64,000 nucleotides of DNA from Tritonibacter mobilis (GTDB lineage Bacteria > Pseudomonadota > Alphaproteobacteria > Rhodobacterales > Rhodobacteraceae): assembly GCF_001681715.1 (NCBI RefSeq), contig NZ_LNWY01000011.1, forward strand, positions 1-64,000, written 5' to 3'. The position numbers were made by a program, and so were the translations under genes. Below, one piece after another: positions 16,377-24,654 of the stretch (the stretch's first letter is position 1; every line of letters begins with the position of its first letter). Below the pieces are notes generated by a model. The model searched no databases. It was given only the letters and a program-made list of their open reading frames with translations, and was not told the origin of the DNA.

Positions 16377-17548
16377 GCACGCCTTATTCAACATCCGGCG
16401 CAGTGCCGGTCAGTTATCAACGCGGCGCGGCTGACACCGGCCCGCGCATCACCCGGATTGAGACCTTTTGCACGCCGCTCATCGGGTTTGTGCGCGTCAC
16501 TGCCGAGGATGGCACGCAGGGCTGGGGGCAGGTGTCGACTTACAACAGCGATCTGACCTCAGAGATCCTGCACCGTCAGGTGGCGCCTTGGGCGCTGGGA
16601 CGGGGCATGGATGCGCTGGAGGCGGTGATCGCCGAGATCCCGCTGCGCGAGCATAAATTTCCCGGCACCTATCTGCGCCGCGCCATGGCGGGGCTGGATA
16701 CGGCGGTGTGGGACTGGCGCGGCAAAGCGCTGGGCAAACCGGTGGCAGAGCTTTTGGGCGGCTCAAGCGGTACGGTGCGGGCCTATGCCTCCTCGATGCG
16801 GCGCGACATTACCCCCGAAGCAGAGGCCGAACGCATGCAGCGGCTGCGCGACGCACATGGGTTTGATGCCTTTAAGGTCCGGGTCGGTGCGGAATGCGGG
16901 CAGGACCGGGATGAATGGGACGGGCGCACCGAGGCGATCATTCCCACCATACGCAAAGCATTGGGACCGGATGTAGCGCTATTGGTTGATGGCAATTCAG
17001 GCTTTAGCCCCGCCCGCGCGATCGAGGTTGGGCGCATGCTGGAGGCCAATGGCTATGAGCATTTCGAGGAACCCTGTCCCTATTGGGAGCAAGAACAAAC
17101 GCTTGAGGTGACCCGCGCTTTGAACATCGATGTGGCGGGCGGAGAGCAGGACTGCGATCTTCAGCACTGGAAACGAATGATTGATAACCGAGTGGTCGAT
17201 ATCATTCAGCCAGATATCCTTTATCTGGGCGGGATGGTGCGCAGCATGGATGTGGCGCGAATGGGGCATGCGGCGGGGCTGGCCTGCACGCCGCACGCGG
17301 CGAATCTGTCGCTGGTGACATTGTTCACCATGCATCTGCTGCGCGCGGTCCCCAATCCGGGTCGCTATCTGGAGTTCTCCATCGAAGGGGATGATTATTA
17401 CCCCTGGCAACGCGAATTGTTCGTGAATGACCCCTATCAGATCACCGAGGGTCAGGCGCATGTCACCGACGCCCCCGGCTGGGGTGTAGAGATCTGTCCG
17501 GAGTGGCTTTCTAAATCTACCTACAAATGCAGCGAGGACGAGCAATGA
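16373..17548 (+). CDS. enolase-superfamily enzyme (mandelate racemase / muconate lactonizing type)
   Basis: 391 residues. The start ATG at 16373 overlaps the GMC stop (ATGA); the frame is open further upstream inside the GMC gene, but that part has no family similarity. The C-terminal barrel shows the catalytic Lys in DAFKVRVG, the three metal ligands Asp, Glu and Glu in LLVDGNSGF, HFEEPCPY and AGGEQDCD, and a His in TPHAANLS. This is the mandelate racemase subgroup, which contains sugar-acid dehydratases and racemases. In this operon it may dehydrate or epimerise a hydroxy-acid linked to the flanking alcohol and aldehyde dehydrogenases. Confidence 0.85.
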   Translation: MSTPYSTSGAVPVSYQRGAADTGPRITRIETFCTPLIGFVRVTAEDGTQGWGQVSTYNSDLTSEILHRQVAPWALGRGMDALEAVIAEIPLREHKFPGTYLRRAMAGLDTAVWDWRGKALGKPVAELLGGSSGTVRAYASSMRRDITPEAEAERMQRLRDAHGFDAFKVRVGAECGQDRDEWDGRTEAIIPTIRKALGPDVALLVDGNSGFSPARAIEVGRMLEANGYEHFEEPCPYWEQEQTLEVTRALNIDVAGGEQDCDLQHWKRMIDNRVVDIIQPDILYLGGMVRSMDVARMGHAAGLACTPHAANLSLVTLFTMHLLRAVPNPGRYLEFSIEGDDYYPWQRELFVNDPYQITEGQAHVTDAPGWGVEICPEWLSKSTYKCSEDEQ

Positions 17549-19029
17549 GCGTTAATGCCCTGATCTCTAATTATTTTACTACGGGTGCGCTGTCTGATCT
17601 GCCCAGCGATCACTTTATCGATGGAGTGTTCGTGCCCTCTGAGCGTGGCAACCGGATGGAGAGCTTTGATCCCGGTACAGCCACTGTCTTTGGTGATTTT
17701 GCGGCGGGCACTGCGGCGGATGTGGACCATGCGGTCAGCAGTGCCAGCGCGGGTTTTGCCCTCTGGCGCGACACGCCGCCCGCCCGGCGCTGTGCGATCC
17801 TGATGGAGGCCGCACGGTTGATGCGGGCTGAGGCGGATTGGCTGGCGGTTGTCGAAAGTCTCGACAGTGGCAAAACGCTGACTGAGGCCTATGGCGATAT
17901 TCATGGATCGGCGCGGTTGTTTGAATATTACGCGGGTGCTGCGGATAAACTCGATGGGCGCAGCGTCAATCTTGGCAATGACAACGCAGCCTTCACCCTG
18001 CGCGAACCTGTTGGTGTGACCGCGCATATCGTGCCGTGGAATTACCCGACCTCGACGTTGGTGCGCGGTATTGCGCCAGCACTTGCGGGGGGATGTTCGG
18101 CGGTTGTGAAACCGGCAGAGACCACGCCCTATACCGCCCTGATGATTGCCGAACTGCTGATCCGTGCCGGGGTTCCGGCGGGGGTGGTTAATGTGGTCAC
18201 CGGCACCGGCCAAGAGGCCGGCGCGCCACTGGTTCAGGATCCGCGCGTGCGTCATGTGACCTTTACCGGCTCTGTCGCTACAGGTGTTGGCGTGATGCAG
18301 GCGGTGGCTCCGAATGTGACCGGGCTGACGCTGGAGCTGGGTGGAAAGTCCCCGCTGGTGGCCTTTGCCGATGCAGATGCCGAGGCGGTGGCCGAGGGGG
18401 CGCTTTGGGCGATATTCTCCAACGCGGGTCAGATTTGTTCGGCAGGTTCACGTCTGGTGATCCACCGCGATCTTCATGCGCCGGTGCTGGAGCTGCTGGT
18501 GAAAAAGGCCAAGGCGTTGACCCTCGGTCATGGGCTGCGCAATACCGATATGGGGGCGGTGAATTCCGAGCGTCATCTGGCAGCAATCACCGCCCATGTG
18601 GAACATGCGCGCAGCCGCGGGGTGGAGATCCTCTGCGGTGGTCAGGCGACCTCTGACCCGGAGACGGGCAAGGGCTGGTTCTTTGAGCCGACGATTTTGG
18701 ACGGGCTCAGCGCGCAGGACCCGGCGATCCAGCAGGAGATTTTTGGCCCCGTGCTGGGCGTGCAGGTGTTTGAGGATGAGGAAGAAGCGCTGGCCCTCGC
18801 CAATGGCACCGAATTTGCATTGGCGGCAGGGGTTTATACCAAAGACATCGCAACCGCATTGCGCATGGCGCGCCGCATCGATGCAGGGCAGGTGACGGTA
18901 AATGACTATTGGGCCGGCGGGATCGAACTGCCCTTTGGCGGCAACCGAAAATCCGGATTTGGCCGCGAAAAAGGGCTGGAAGGCATTGATGCCTACACCC
19001 GCGCAAAGGCCATCACCCTCGCTGTGTAA
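17545..19029 (+). CDS. aldehyde dehydrogenase, NAD(P)-dependent
   Basis: 494 residues. The ATG at 17545 overlaps the stop of the enolase-superfamily gene (ATGA) and has GAGGA in front; an ATG at 17527 in the same frame is less likely. The general base Glu264 is in TLELGGKSP and the catalytic Cys298 in NAGQICSAG, 34 residues apart as in the family. The NAD-site motif PWNYPTSTLVRGIAPALAGG is also present. It is closest in pattern to betaine-aldehyde and related dehydrogenases. It probably oxidises the aldehyde from the GMC enzyme to an acid. Confidence 0.88.
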   Translation: MSVNALISNYFTTGALSDLPSDHFIDGVFVPSERGNRMESFDPGTATVFGDFAAGTAADVDHAVSSASAGFALWRDTPPARRCAILMEAARLMRAEADWLAVVESLDSGKTLTEAYGDIHGSARLFEYYAGAADKLDGRSVNLGNDNAAFTLREPVGVTAHIVPWNYPTSTLVRGIAPALAGGCSAVVKPAETTPYTALMIAELLIRAGVPAGVVNVVTGTGQEAGAPLVQDPRVRHVTFTGSVATGVGVMQAVAPNVTGLTLELGGKSPLVAFADADAEAVAEGALWAIFSNAGQICSAGSRLVIHRDLHAPVLELLVKKAKALTLGHGLRNTDMGAVNSERHLAAITAHVEHARSRGVEILCGGQATSDPETGKGWFFEPTILDGLSAQDPAIQQEIFGPVLGVQVFEDEEEALALANGTEFALAAGVYTKDIATALRMARRIDAGQVTVNDYWAGGIELPFGGNRKSGFGREKGLEGIDAYTRAKAITLAV

Positions 19030-19037
19030 GCGATGCA

Positions 19038-19068
19038 TGGGGGCGGCGCCATATTGGGGCGGCCCCCA
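19038..19068. terminator. hairpin between convergent aldehyde dehydrogenase and secretion adaptor genes
   Basis: The arms TGGGGGC (19038-19044) and GCCCCCA (19062-19068) form a 7-bp G+C stem with further internal pairing in the loop. The position between two convergent genes fits a bidirectional terminator. There is no U-tract. Confidence 0.45.
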
Positions 19069-19079
19069 AAGGGATCGGG

Positions 19080-20420
19080 TTACTGTTCGCGAAACGCGCG
19101 CGTCATACTGTCGGTCACGGGCTTGATCAAATACTGCACAAAGGTGCGGTCCTGCGTTTTTATCATGATCTGCGCGGGCATGCCGGGGGTCGGGTTGAAG
19201 CCACGCACCCGGTCCAATTCGCTTGGTGGTACGGAAATCCGGGCAACATAAATCTCCTGCGGCAACTCCTGCGAACGGTCTAAAATAGCGTCGGCTGAGA
19301 CATAAAACACCTCGCCCTGAAGCGTGGGCGTTGTGCGTTGGTTCAGCGCTGTGAGGCTGACGGTTGCGGCCTGTCCTTTGCGCACCACATCGATTTCCGT
19401 GCGCGGGATCTGCACCTCGATGATCAGCGGCTCACCCGTGGGCAGGATCTCAAGAATGGCCTTGCCGCTTTCGACCACACCGCCGGGGGTGTGATAGTGG
19501 AGCCGGATGACAGTGCCGGACACCGGTGCGACAATCTCGGTCCGGGTCAGGACGCTTTCGGCACGGCGGGCCTGCTCGCGCACGCTCTCCAATTCGGATT
19601 GTACCGCCTGTAGCTCATCAAGTGCGGCGCTCTGTCGATCCGCGATGGTTTGCGTGATCTGCGATTCATAGCGTTGGGACAAGGAGGCGGTCTCATCCAC
19701 CTGGGCCTCCAGACGCCCGATTTCACCAATGGCTTCGGCGAGCGCGCGGCGCAGCGTGTTGTATTCGGTTTTGCGCACCAGTCCTTTTTCCAAGAGAACT
19801 TCCTTGGCGGCTGAGTCCTCTTCCAGAATTTCCAGCTGCGCTCTGGTGGCGATGAGCTGTTTTTCATAACCGGAAGAGCGATCTTTGAGGGCTTCAATAC
19901 TCTGGGTCAGGAGATTGATATCATTGCGCAATTGCTGGGTTGCAGCATTGAATACGATTTGCTGGCCATCCAGCATGGCCGCGACATTGAAATCTGCGCG
20001 CAACTCTTCCAGTCGGGGCGGATAGATCAGCGTGTCCTTGCGATCAAACTCCGCGAGAATGCGGGTTTCCATGGCCTCCAGCCGGACTTGACGGAGGAAC
20101 AATTCGCGCTGCGTTGCCAGTGCGGAGGTTTCATCCAGTAGCACAATGGGCTGACCTGCCACGACATTTTCGCCTTCCTCGACGAGGATGGCCTTGATGA
20201 TGCCGCCCTCAAGGTGTTGCACGATCTTATTGCTGCCGGTGGCGACAAAACTGCCCTGAGAGATCACCGCAGCGGCCAATGGTGCCATGAAGGCCCAAAT
20301 GCCAAACCCGCCAAGACCGAAGATCAAAAGGAACATGCCCCAGCGCACATGGCTTTCGACAGAGCGGGGAACCTCTTCATACCAGACCGTGGGTTCGGCA
20401 TAAGTTACCAGTTCAGCCAT
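19080..20420 (-). CDS. type I secretion periplasmic adaptor (HlyD/PrtE family)
   Basis: 446 residues starting at the ATG at 20420, preceded by GGAGGAG; the frame is open to 20459 inside the exporter gene. There is one N-terminal transmembrane segment (about 25-50, FLLIFGLGGFGIWAFMAPLAAAVI). A lipoyl-type half (GIIKAILVEEGENVVAGQPIVLLD), a long coiled coil (about 100-300) and the membrane-fusion C-terminal signature (VSGTVIRLHYHTPGGVVESGKAI) follow. It links the inner-membrane ABC exporter to an outer-membrane TolC, which is not in this window. It overlaps the exporter gene by 8 bp, so the two are cotranscribed. Confidence 0.9.
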   Translation of the reverse strand: MAELVTYAEPTVWYEEVPRSVESHVRWGMFLLIFGLGGFGIWAFMAPLAAAVISQGSFVATGSNKIVQHLEGGIIKAILVEEGENVVAGQPIVLLDETSALATQRELFLRQVRLEAMETRILAEFDRKDTLIYPPRLEELRADFNVAAMLDGQQIVFNAATQQLRNDINLLTQSIEALKDRSSGYEKQLIATRAQLEILEEDSAAKEVLLEKGLVRKTEYNTLRRALAEAIGEIGRLEAQVDETASLSQRYESQITQTIADRQSAALDELQAVQSELESVREQARRAESVLTRTEIVAPVSGTVIRLHYHTPGGVVESGKAILEILPTGEPLIIEVQIPRTEIDVVRKGQAATVSLTALNQRTTPTLQGEVFYVSADAILDRSQELPQEIYVARISVPPSELDRVRGFNPTPGMPAQIMIKTQDRTFVQYLIKPVTDSMTRAFREQ

Positions 20421-22446
20421 TTCCGGCTCCTCCCTGATTTTGGTTCGCGAGCCGACCACCGTTGGAGCGTTCCTGAAGTTTCTGAAGCACCTGCTGGCGT
20501 TCTCCGAACAACACGATATTGCCGTCTGCCAGCAGCATGATTTTGTCGACTACGCTCAACAGCGACGGTTTCTGCGTAATCACCACCACGGTGATCCCAG
20601 CCTCGCGCGCGTGGCGGATGGCGTTGGCCAAGGCCTGATCGCCAGAGGTGTCGAGATTGGAGTTCGGCTCGTCCAGCACCAAAAAGCGAGGGTTGCCGAA
20701 GAAGGCCCGCGCCAAGGCGATCCGCTGTTTTTGCCCACCAGAGAGCGGCGAGCCATCAGCGGCCACCATGGTTTCATAGCCATGGGGCAGGGAGGCGATC
20801 ATGTCGTGCACATCCGCCAAGAGGGCGGCGCGGTGGATGTCGTCGTCACTGGCACCTTCGCGCATGCGGGCGATGTTGTTCTTGATCGAGCCGGGAAAGA
20901 GCTGCACGTCCTGCGGCAGATAGCCGATGTTCTCACCAAGCTGGCGGTCATCCCAGTTGCGCAGATCCATAAGGTCCAGGCGCACATTACCCGATGTTGG
21001 CAGGATCGAACCCACCAGCATTTTCCCAAGCGTGGTCTTGCCTGCGCCAGAGTTGCCGATCACCGCCAGAGAGTCACCGGGGTTGAGGCCAAAGGTCAGA
21101 CCGTTCAACACCACCTGCTTGGTGCCTGCAGGCACATAGAGCAGCCGTTCGACGTTCAGGCGGCCTTCGGGGCGGGGCAGGCGGAGCTTTTCGTATTTTT
21201 GCACCGAGGACATCATCAGGTTGCTGACGCGGTCATAGGCGGCCCGCGACTGCGAAAAACCATTCCAGCCCTCGATTGACCCTTCAATGGGCGCAAGGGC
21301 GCGGCCGGCGATGATAGAAGCGGCGATGACCATACCGCCGGTGATTTCACCTTCGAGCGCCAGAAATGCGCCCCAACCCAACATGCCGATCTGGGTCAAC
21401 AGGCGCGCGCCCCGCGAAACAGCGGCCCAGACGATATTGCGATCCTGCGCAACAACCTGCGCCCGGAGTGAAGCGGCAGTGTCGCGTCCCCAGAGCGCCA
21501 CGGCCTCGGGCACCATGGCGAGCGCATTGATGATCTGGCTGTTACGCGACATGGAGTCGAGATGCATGTTCGCCTTGGATTGCGCCAGATTGGCCTCGGC
21601 AAAGGGTTTGGAGGTGGCTTTCTGGTTGATCATCGCAATCACCATCAAGGCCAGAGCCGTTCCAATTACAATGAGCCCGAGATGCGGATGCACAAGGAAG
21701 ATTGCAAGGATGAACAACGGCGCAAAAGGCACGTCCAAAAAGGAAATCAAGGTGCCGGACACAAGGAATGACCTGAGCAACTGCAAATCCCCCAGCGTTT
21801 GATATTGCCGCCCGTTGTCGTGAAGGGACGCATGGGCCGCCGCGCTGAGCACCGGTGCCCCCAGCAGCACCGCGACTTCGACCGCCGTGCGCATCAGGAT
21901 AAACCGGCGAATGGCGTCAAATACCGCCTGCAAGATCACCGCGCCCGCAATCACAATGGTGAGCATAATCAACGTATCGATCGAGCGGCTGGTCAGAACG
22001 CGGTCAGAGATCTGAAACAGGTAAATCGGTACTGCGAGCACCAGAAGATTGGTGGCGCAGGTGAGGACCATCACAAAGCCGAGGTTGCGGCGCACCACCT
22101 GACGGCCCTTGCGCAACTGCTGGACAAACTGTTCTGGTCCCGGGCGTTTGTGAAATTCCGGCTTTGAGCCGCCACCATCGCCGCCACCATTCCCGCCATT
22201 TGTATTGGCTGGAGGCTGGCCCCCGTTTTGTTTGAGGGTGGGGCCGGTATCGGCCTCGATCTGAACGCCTCCCAACCCTTTGGCGATGCGTTCTGGCGCG
22301 GCCTTCATACTTTCAGCGCTATCGCATCTGAGATCGGGTGTGAGTTTTAATGGGTCTTTTTCAGAACAGCCGTGAGCGGTGGCTTTTGTGTCGTCTGCGG
22401 TGACATCCGGCGTTTGGCCAGAGCCGGTAAAGGTCTTATCTAACAT
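20413..22446 (-). CDS. type I secretion ABC transporter, fused permease/ATPase (PrtD family)
   Basis: 677 residues. An unusual polar N-terminal extension of about 110 residues with a GGNGGGDGGGSK linker precedes the membrane domain (about 140-410). The ATPase domain has Walker A GNSGAGKTT, signature LSGGQKQRIALAR and Walker B FLVLDEPNSNLD. There is no C39 peptidase domain, so substrates carry an uncleaved C-terminal signal. It lies 18 bp after the large secreted-protein gene and overlaps the adaptor gene, which indicates that the two minus-strand genes upstream encode its cargo. Confidence 0.9.
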   Translation of the reverse strand: MLDKTFTGSGQTPDVTADDTKATAHGCSEKDPLKLTPDLRCDSAESMKAAPERIAKGLGGVQIEADTGPTLKQNGGQPPANTNGGNGGGDGGGSKPEFHKRPGPEQFVQQLRKGRQVVRRNLGFVMVLTCATNLLVLAVPIYLFQISDRVLTSRSIDTLIMLTIVIAGAVILQAVFDAIRRFILMRTAVEVAVLLGAPVLSAAAHASLHDNGRQYQTLGDLQLLRSFLVSGTLISFLDVPFAPLFILAIFLVHPHLGLIVIGTALALMVIAMINQKATSKPFAEANLAQSKANMHLDSMSRNSQIINALAMVPEAVALWGRDTAASLRAQVVAQDRNIVWAAVSRGARLLTQIGMLGWGAFLALEGEITGGMVIAASIIAGRALAPIEGSIEGWNGFSQSRAAYDRVSNLMMSSVQKYEKLRLPRPEGRLNVERLLYVPAGTKQVVLNGLTFGLNPGDSLAVIGNSGAGKTTLGKMLVGSILPTSGNVRLDLMDLRNWDDRQLGENIGYLPQDVQLFPGSIKNNIARMREGASDDDIHRAALLADVHDMIASLPHGYETMVAADGSPLSGGQKQRIALARAFFGNPRFLVLDEPNSNLDTSGDQALANAIRHAREAGITVVVITQKPSLLSVVDKIMLLADGNIVLFGERQQVLQKLQERSNGGRLANQNQGGAGNG

Positions 22447-22464
22447 AATTTTTCCCTGTCACTG

Positions 22465-24510
22465 TCAGGCCAACATCGTTTGCATCAGGTCGGGGCCCGC
22501 ACTGTTTTCAGGCGGCGTCGCGATGATTTCGGTGTCGTTGGTTGTGTCGATTTCGGGACCGATCATATTGTCGGCGAGAAAGGCCACCGCTTCATTGGCA
22601 AGTGCGGGCAGGGCGACGCCAAGCGGGTCCGCATCGGTGTCGATCAGATCGGCCTGATACAGCAGCGCTTCGCTGTAGACATCGCCACCAACCCTCACCT
22701 CTGAATCGATGCCATAGGTGTCGATACTCGCGAGGTTGATGGCCGCGTTTGATCCGGTGGTCAGATTGATCTCGGCACCGGTCTCCTCGGCAAAATTTTC
22801 CAGTGCGAGGTGAACCTGATCGGAGTCCCCCATCACATTGGTCTGCTCCATCCAGTTGATGGTGGTCAGATCGCCAGAGATGTAGAGCACGGTTAAAACG
22901 TCATCGCCCGCAAATGCACCGTCATGTGCGACATCTGTGGTGATCGAGTTGGCCCCCTGTGCAAAGGCATCACTGGCCTTTGCAAAGTTGTCGGTCATCT
23001 CACCATAGGTATCGAGCCCGGTGTTGGTGATGCTGGCGCCGTTAAAGAGCAGGTTATCTCCGCCGGAATACCCCACAGGCACCCCATTCGAGGAGGTGAC
23101 CGTATCGTAATCCATCATCACATTGGTCTGGCTGATCTGATTGATGGTGATCAGGTTTCCGCCGATCATAATCAGATCATACCCGTAGCCAATCTCGGCC
23201 AGATCGACCACATTGGCGATGGTATTGTCGCCCATCACAATCTGCGTGTTGGTGCCGGTGAATTGGACGTCGGCCCGGTCATTGTCGGTCATGAAGCTGA
23301 ACTGGCTGACCCAATTGACCGTCAGAATGTCGCCATCGATGCGGGTCACGGCCCAATTGCTGGGAAGGCCCAGATCTTGGGGTGTTGTGTCCTCCACGGT
23401 GCTGCCGTCTTCGACTGCAGGCATGGACGACACATTCGACATGACGGCGACATTTATGGTGGCAGACGCAGATGCCGCGGTGTCACCGTTAAAGCTGACC
23501 TGTTCGAAAAGCACATTGACCTGACTGATCGAGTTGAGCTCCACCACGTCGCCCATCACCGAAATCACCGGCGCATCGAGCCACCCGACCATAACGGAGG
23601 CGTCGTTGACCATCACATTGGCCCCGGTCACCACATTATGGCCGTCGTCGATTTCAAAAGTATCCGCATCCGAGGAGGACCCGTCGAGGCCCTGAAACGG
23701 ATCCGTGTCCGCCAGCGCGTCACCGTCTTCTTCGGTGTCGCTTTCTTCCTCTTCTAGTGTCACATCGGGATTTTCCGCCTGAAAATAGGCGGGCATCACA
23801 TCGTCCAAAACCGGTGTTTCCTCGACGGTTTCGCCGTTCACGAAACTGCCTTGCGCGTCGGCACCGAAGGATACGGTCACTGTTTCACCAATGCGGGAGG
23901 CATCCTCGACGGCGCTGATCGCCTCGTAAAATTCGAGCGCAGCTGAAAGGGTGCTTTCGCTGAAATCAAGCGGTGCTTCAGAGGTGGTCGCGCCAAGCGC
24001 CTTGGAGATAAGCGCCAAACTGTGCAGAGACGTCAGATAGGTCGAAGGGTCGACAAATTCTGCCTGCTCTTCGTTGAGGTAAAGCTCATCATCATCTTCC
24101 ATCCATGCAACCTGAGCGGTTATGGTGGCGACGCTGCCCGGCGGCTCCAGCGTTAGATGTGGGCGTGCCGGGAAAAAGGGCAGCGGAGCGGCCTGCCCAT
24201 CAGGTGACCCCTCGATCAGGCCAAGTTGGCCCAAGGGTTGGTAGAAGAGATCTGCGAGATAGAGGCCGTAGCCATCGGGGGCGAAAAAATAATCCGCCGC
24301 CGATGGCGTGTATTCGATCGAGGGTGAAAAGTCCGTGAGTGTGTAGGGTGCGCTGATCTTGACTGAAATATTGAGAAGATCCTCAACTGCGGGATCTTCC
24401 AGTTTGGCCGCCTGAAACTGGGCGTAGACGTCGCGCATACGCGCTTCTTCAATGGCGATGTGGAATACACCGATCATATGGGCGACAATTTCGGTTACTT
24501 TGTCGAACAT
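22465..24510 (-). CDS. probable type I secreted protein with recurring Asn-SQxNV-x-D motifs
   Basis: 681 residues from the ATG at 24510; a GTG at 24549 would add 13 residues but has its purine stretch too close. The protein is very acidic. The N-terminal 250 residues look globular (MFDKVTEIVAHMIGVFHIAIEEARMRDVY). An acidic linker follows, then a C-terminal half in which a motif recurs at uneven spacing: LNSISQVNVLFEQ, VNWVSQFSFMTDND, INQISQTNVMMDYD and INWMEQTNVMGDSD. These look like successive beta-strand units. No classical GGxGxD RTX nonamers are seen. There is no Sec signal, and the neighbouring exporter argues for type I secretion. The function is unknown; adhesin or matrix component is the simplest guess. 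Confidence 0.65.
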   Translation of the reverse strand: MFDKVTEIVAHMIGVFHIAIEEARMRDVYAQFQAAKLEDPAVEDLLNISVKISAPYTLTDFSPSIEYTPSAADYFFAPDGYGLYLADLFYQPLGQLGLIEGSPDGQAAPLPFFPARPHLTLEPPGSVATITAQVAWMEDDDELYLNEEQAEFVDPSTYLTSLHSLALISKALGATTSEAPLDFSESTLSAALEFYEAISAVEDASRIGETVTVSFGADAQGSFVNGETVEETPVLDDVMPAYFQAENPDVTLEEEESDTEEDGDALADTDPFQGLDGSSSDADTFEIDDGHNVVTGANVMVNDASVMVGWLDAPVISVMGDVVELNSISQVNVLFEQVSFNGDTAASASATINVAVMSNVSSMPAVEDGSTVEDTTPQDLGLPSNWAVTRIDGDILTVNWVSQFSFMTDNDRADVQFTGTNTQIVMGDNTIANVVDLAEIGYGYDLIMIGGNLITINQISQTNVMMDYDTVTSSNGVPVGYSGGDNLLFNGASITNTGLDTYGEMTDNFAKASDAFAQGANSITTDVAHDGAFAGDDVLTVLYISGDLTTINWMEQTNVMGDSDQVHLALENFAEETGAEINLTTGSNAAINLASIDTYGIDSEVRVGGDVYSEALLYQADLIDTDADPLGVALPALANEAVAFLADNMIGPEIDTTNDTEIIATPPENSAGPDLMQTMLA

Positions 24511-24611
24511 GGTACTGGCCCCAATTGCTGGGAATGAATGGCTGCTCACCTCTTTTTTTGTTATGGGCGGATTGAATTATCCGCAGTGCGAGCTTGGGAA
24601 ATGGTGGAAAA

Positions 24612-24634
24612 CCGGGCCCGATGATCGGGCCCGG
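24612..24634 (-). terminator. intrinsic terminator after the Gly-rich protein gene
   Basis: A perfect 10-bp stem, CCGGGCCCGA (24612-24621) and TCGGGCCCGG (24625-24634), with a 3-nt loop. On the minus strand it is followed by TTTTCC. It stands 21 bp after the stop of the Gly-rich gene and before the next secreted-protein gene, so it may give higher expression of the first gene. Confidence 0.65.
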
Positions 24635-24654
24635 TCCGTTGGTTTTTTGTGCGA

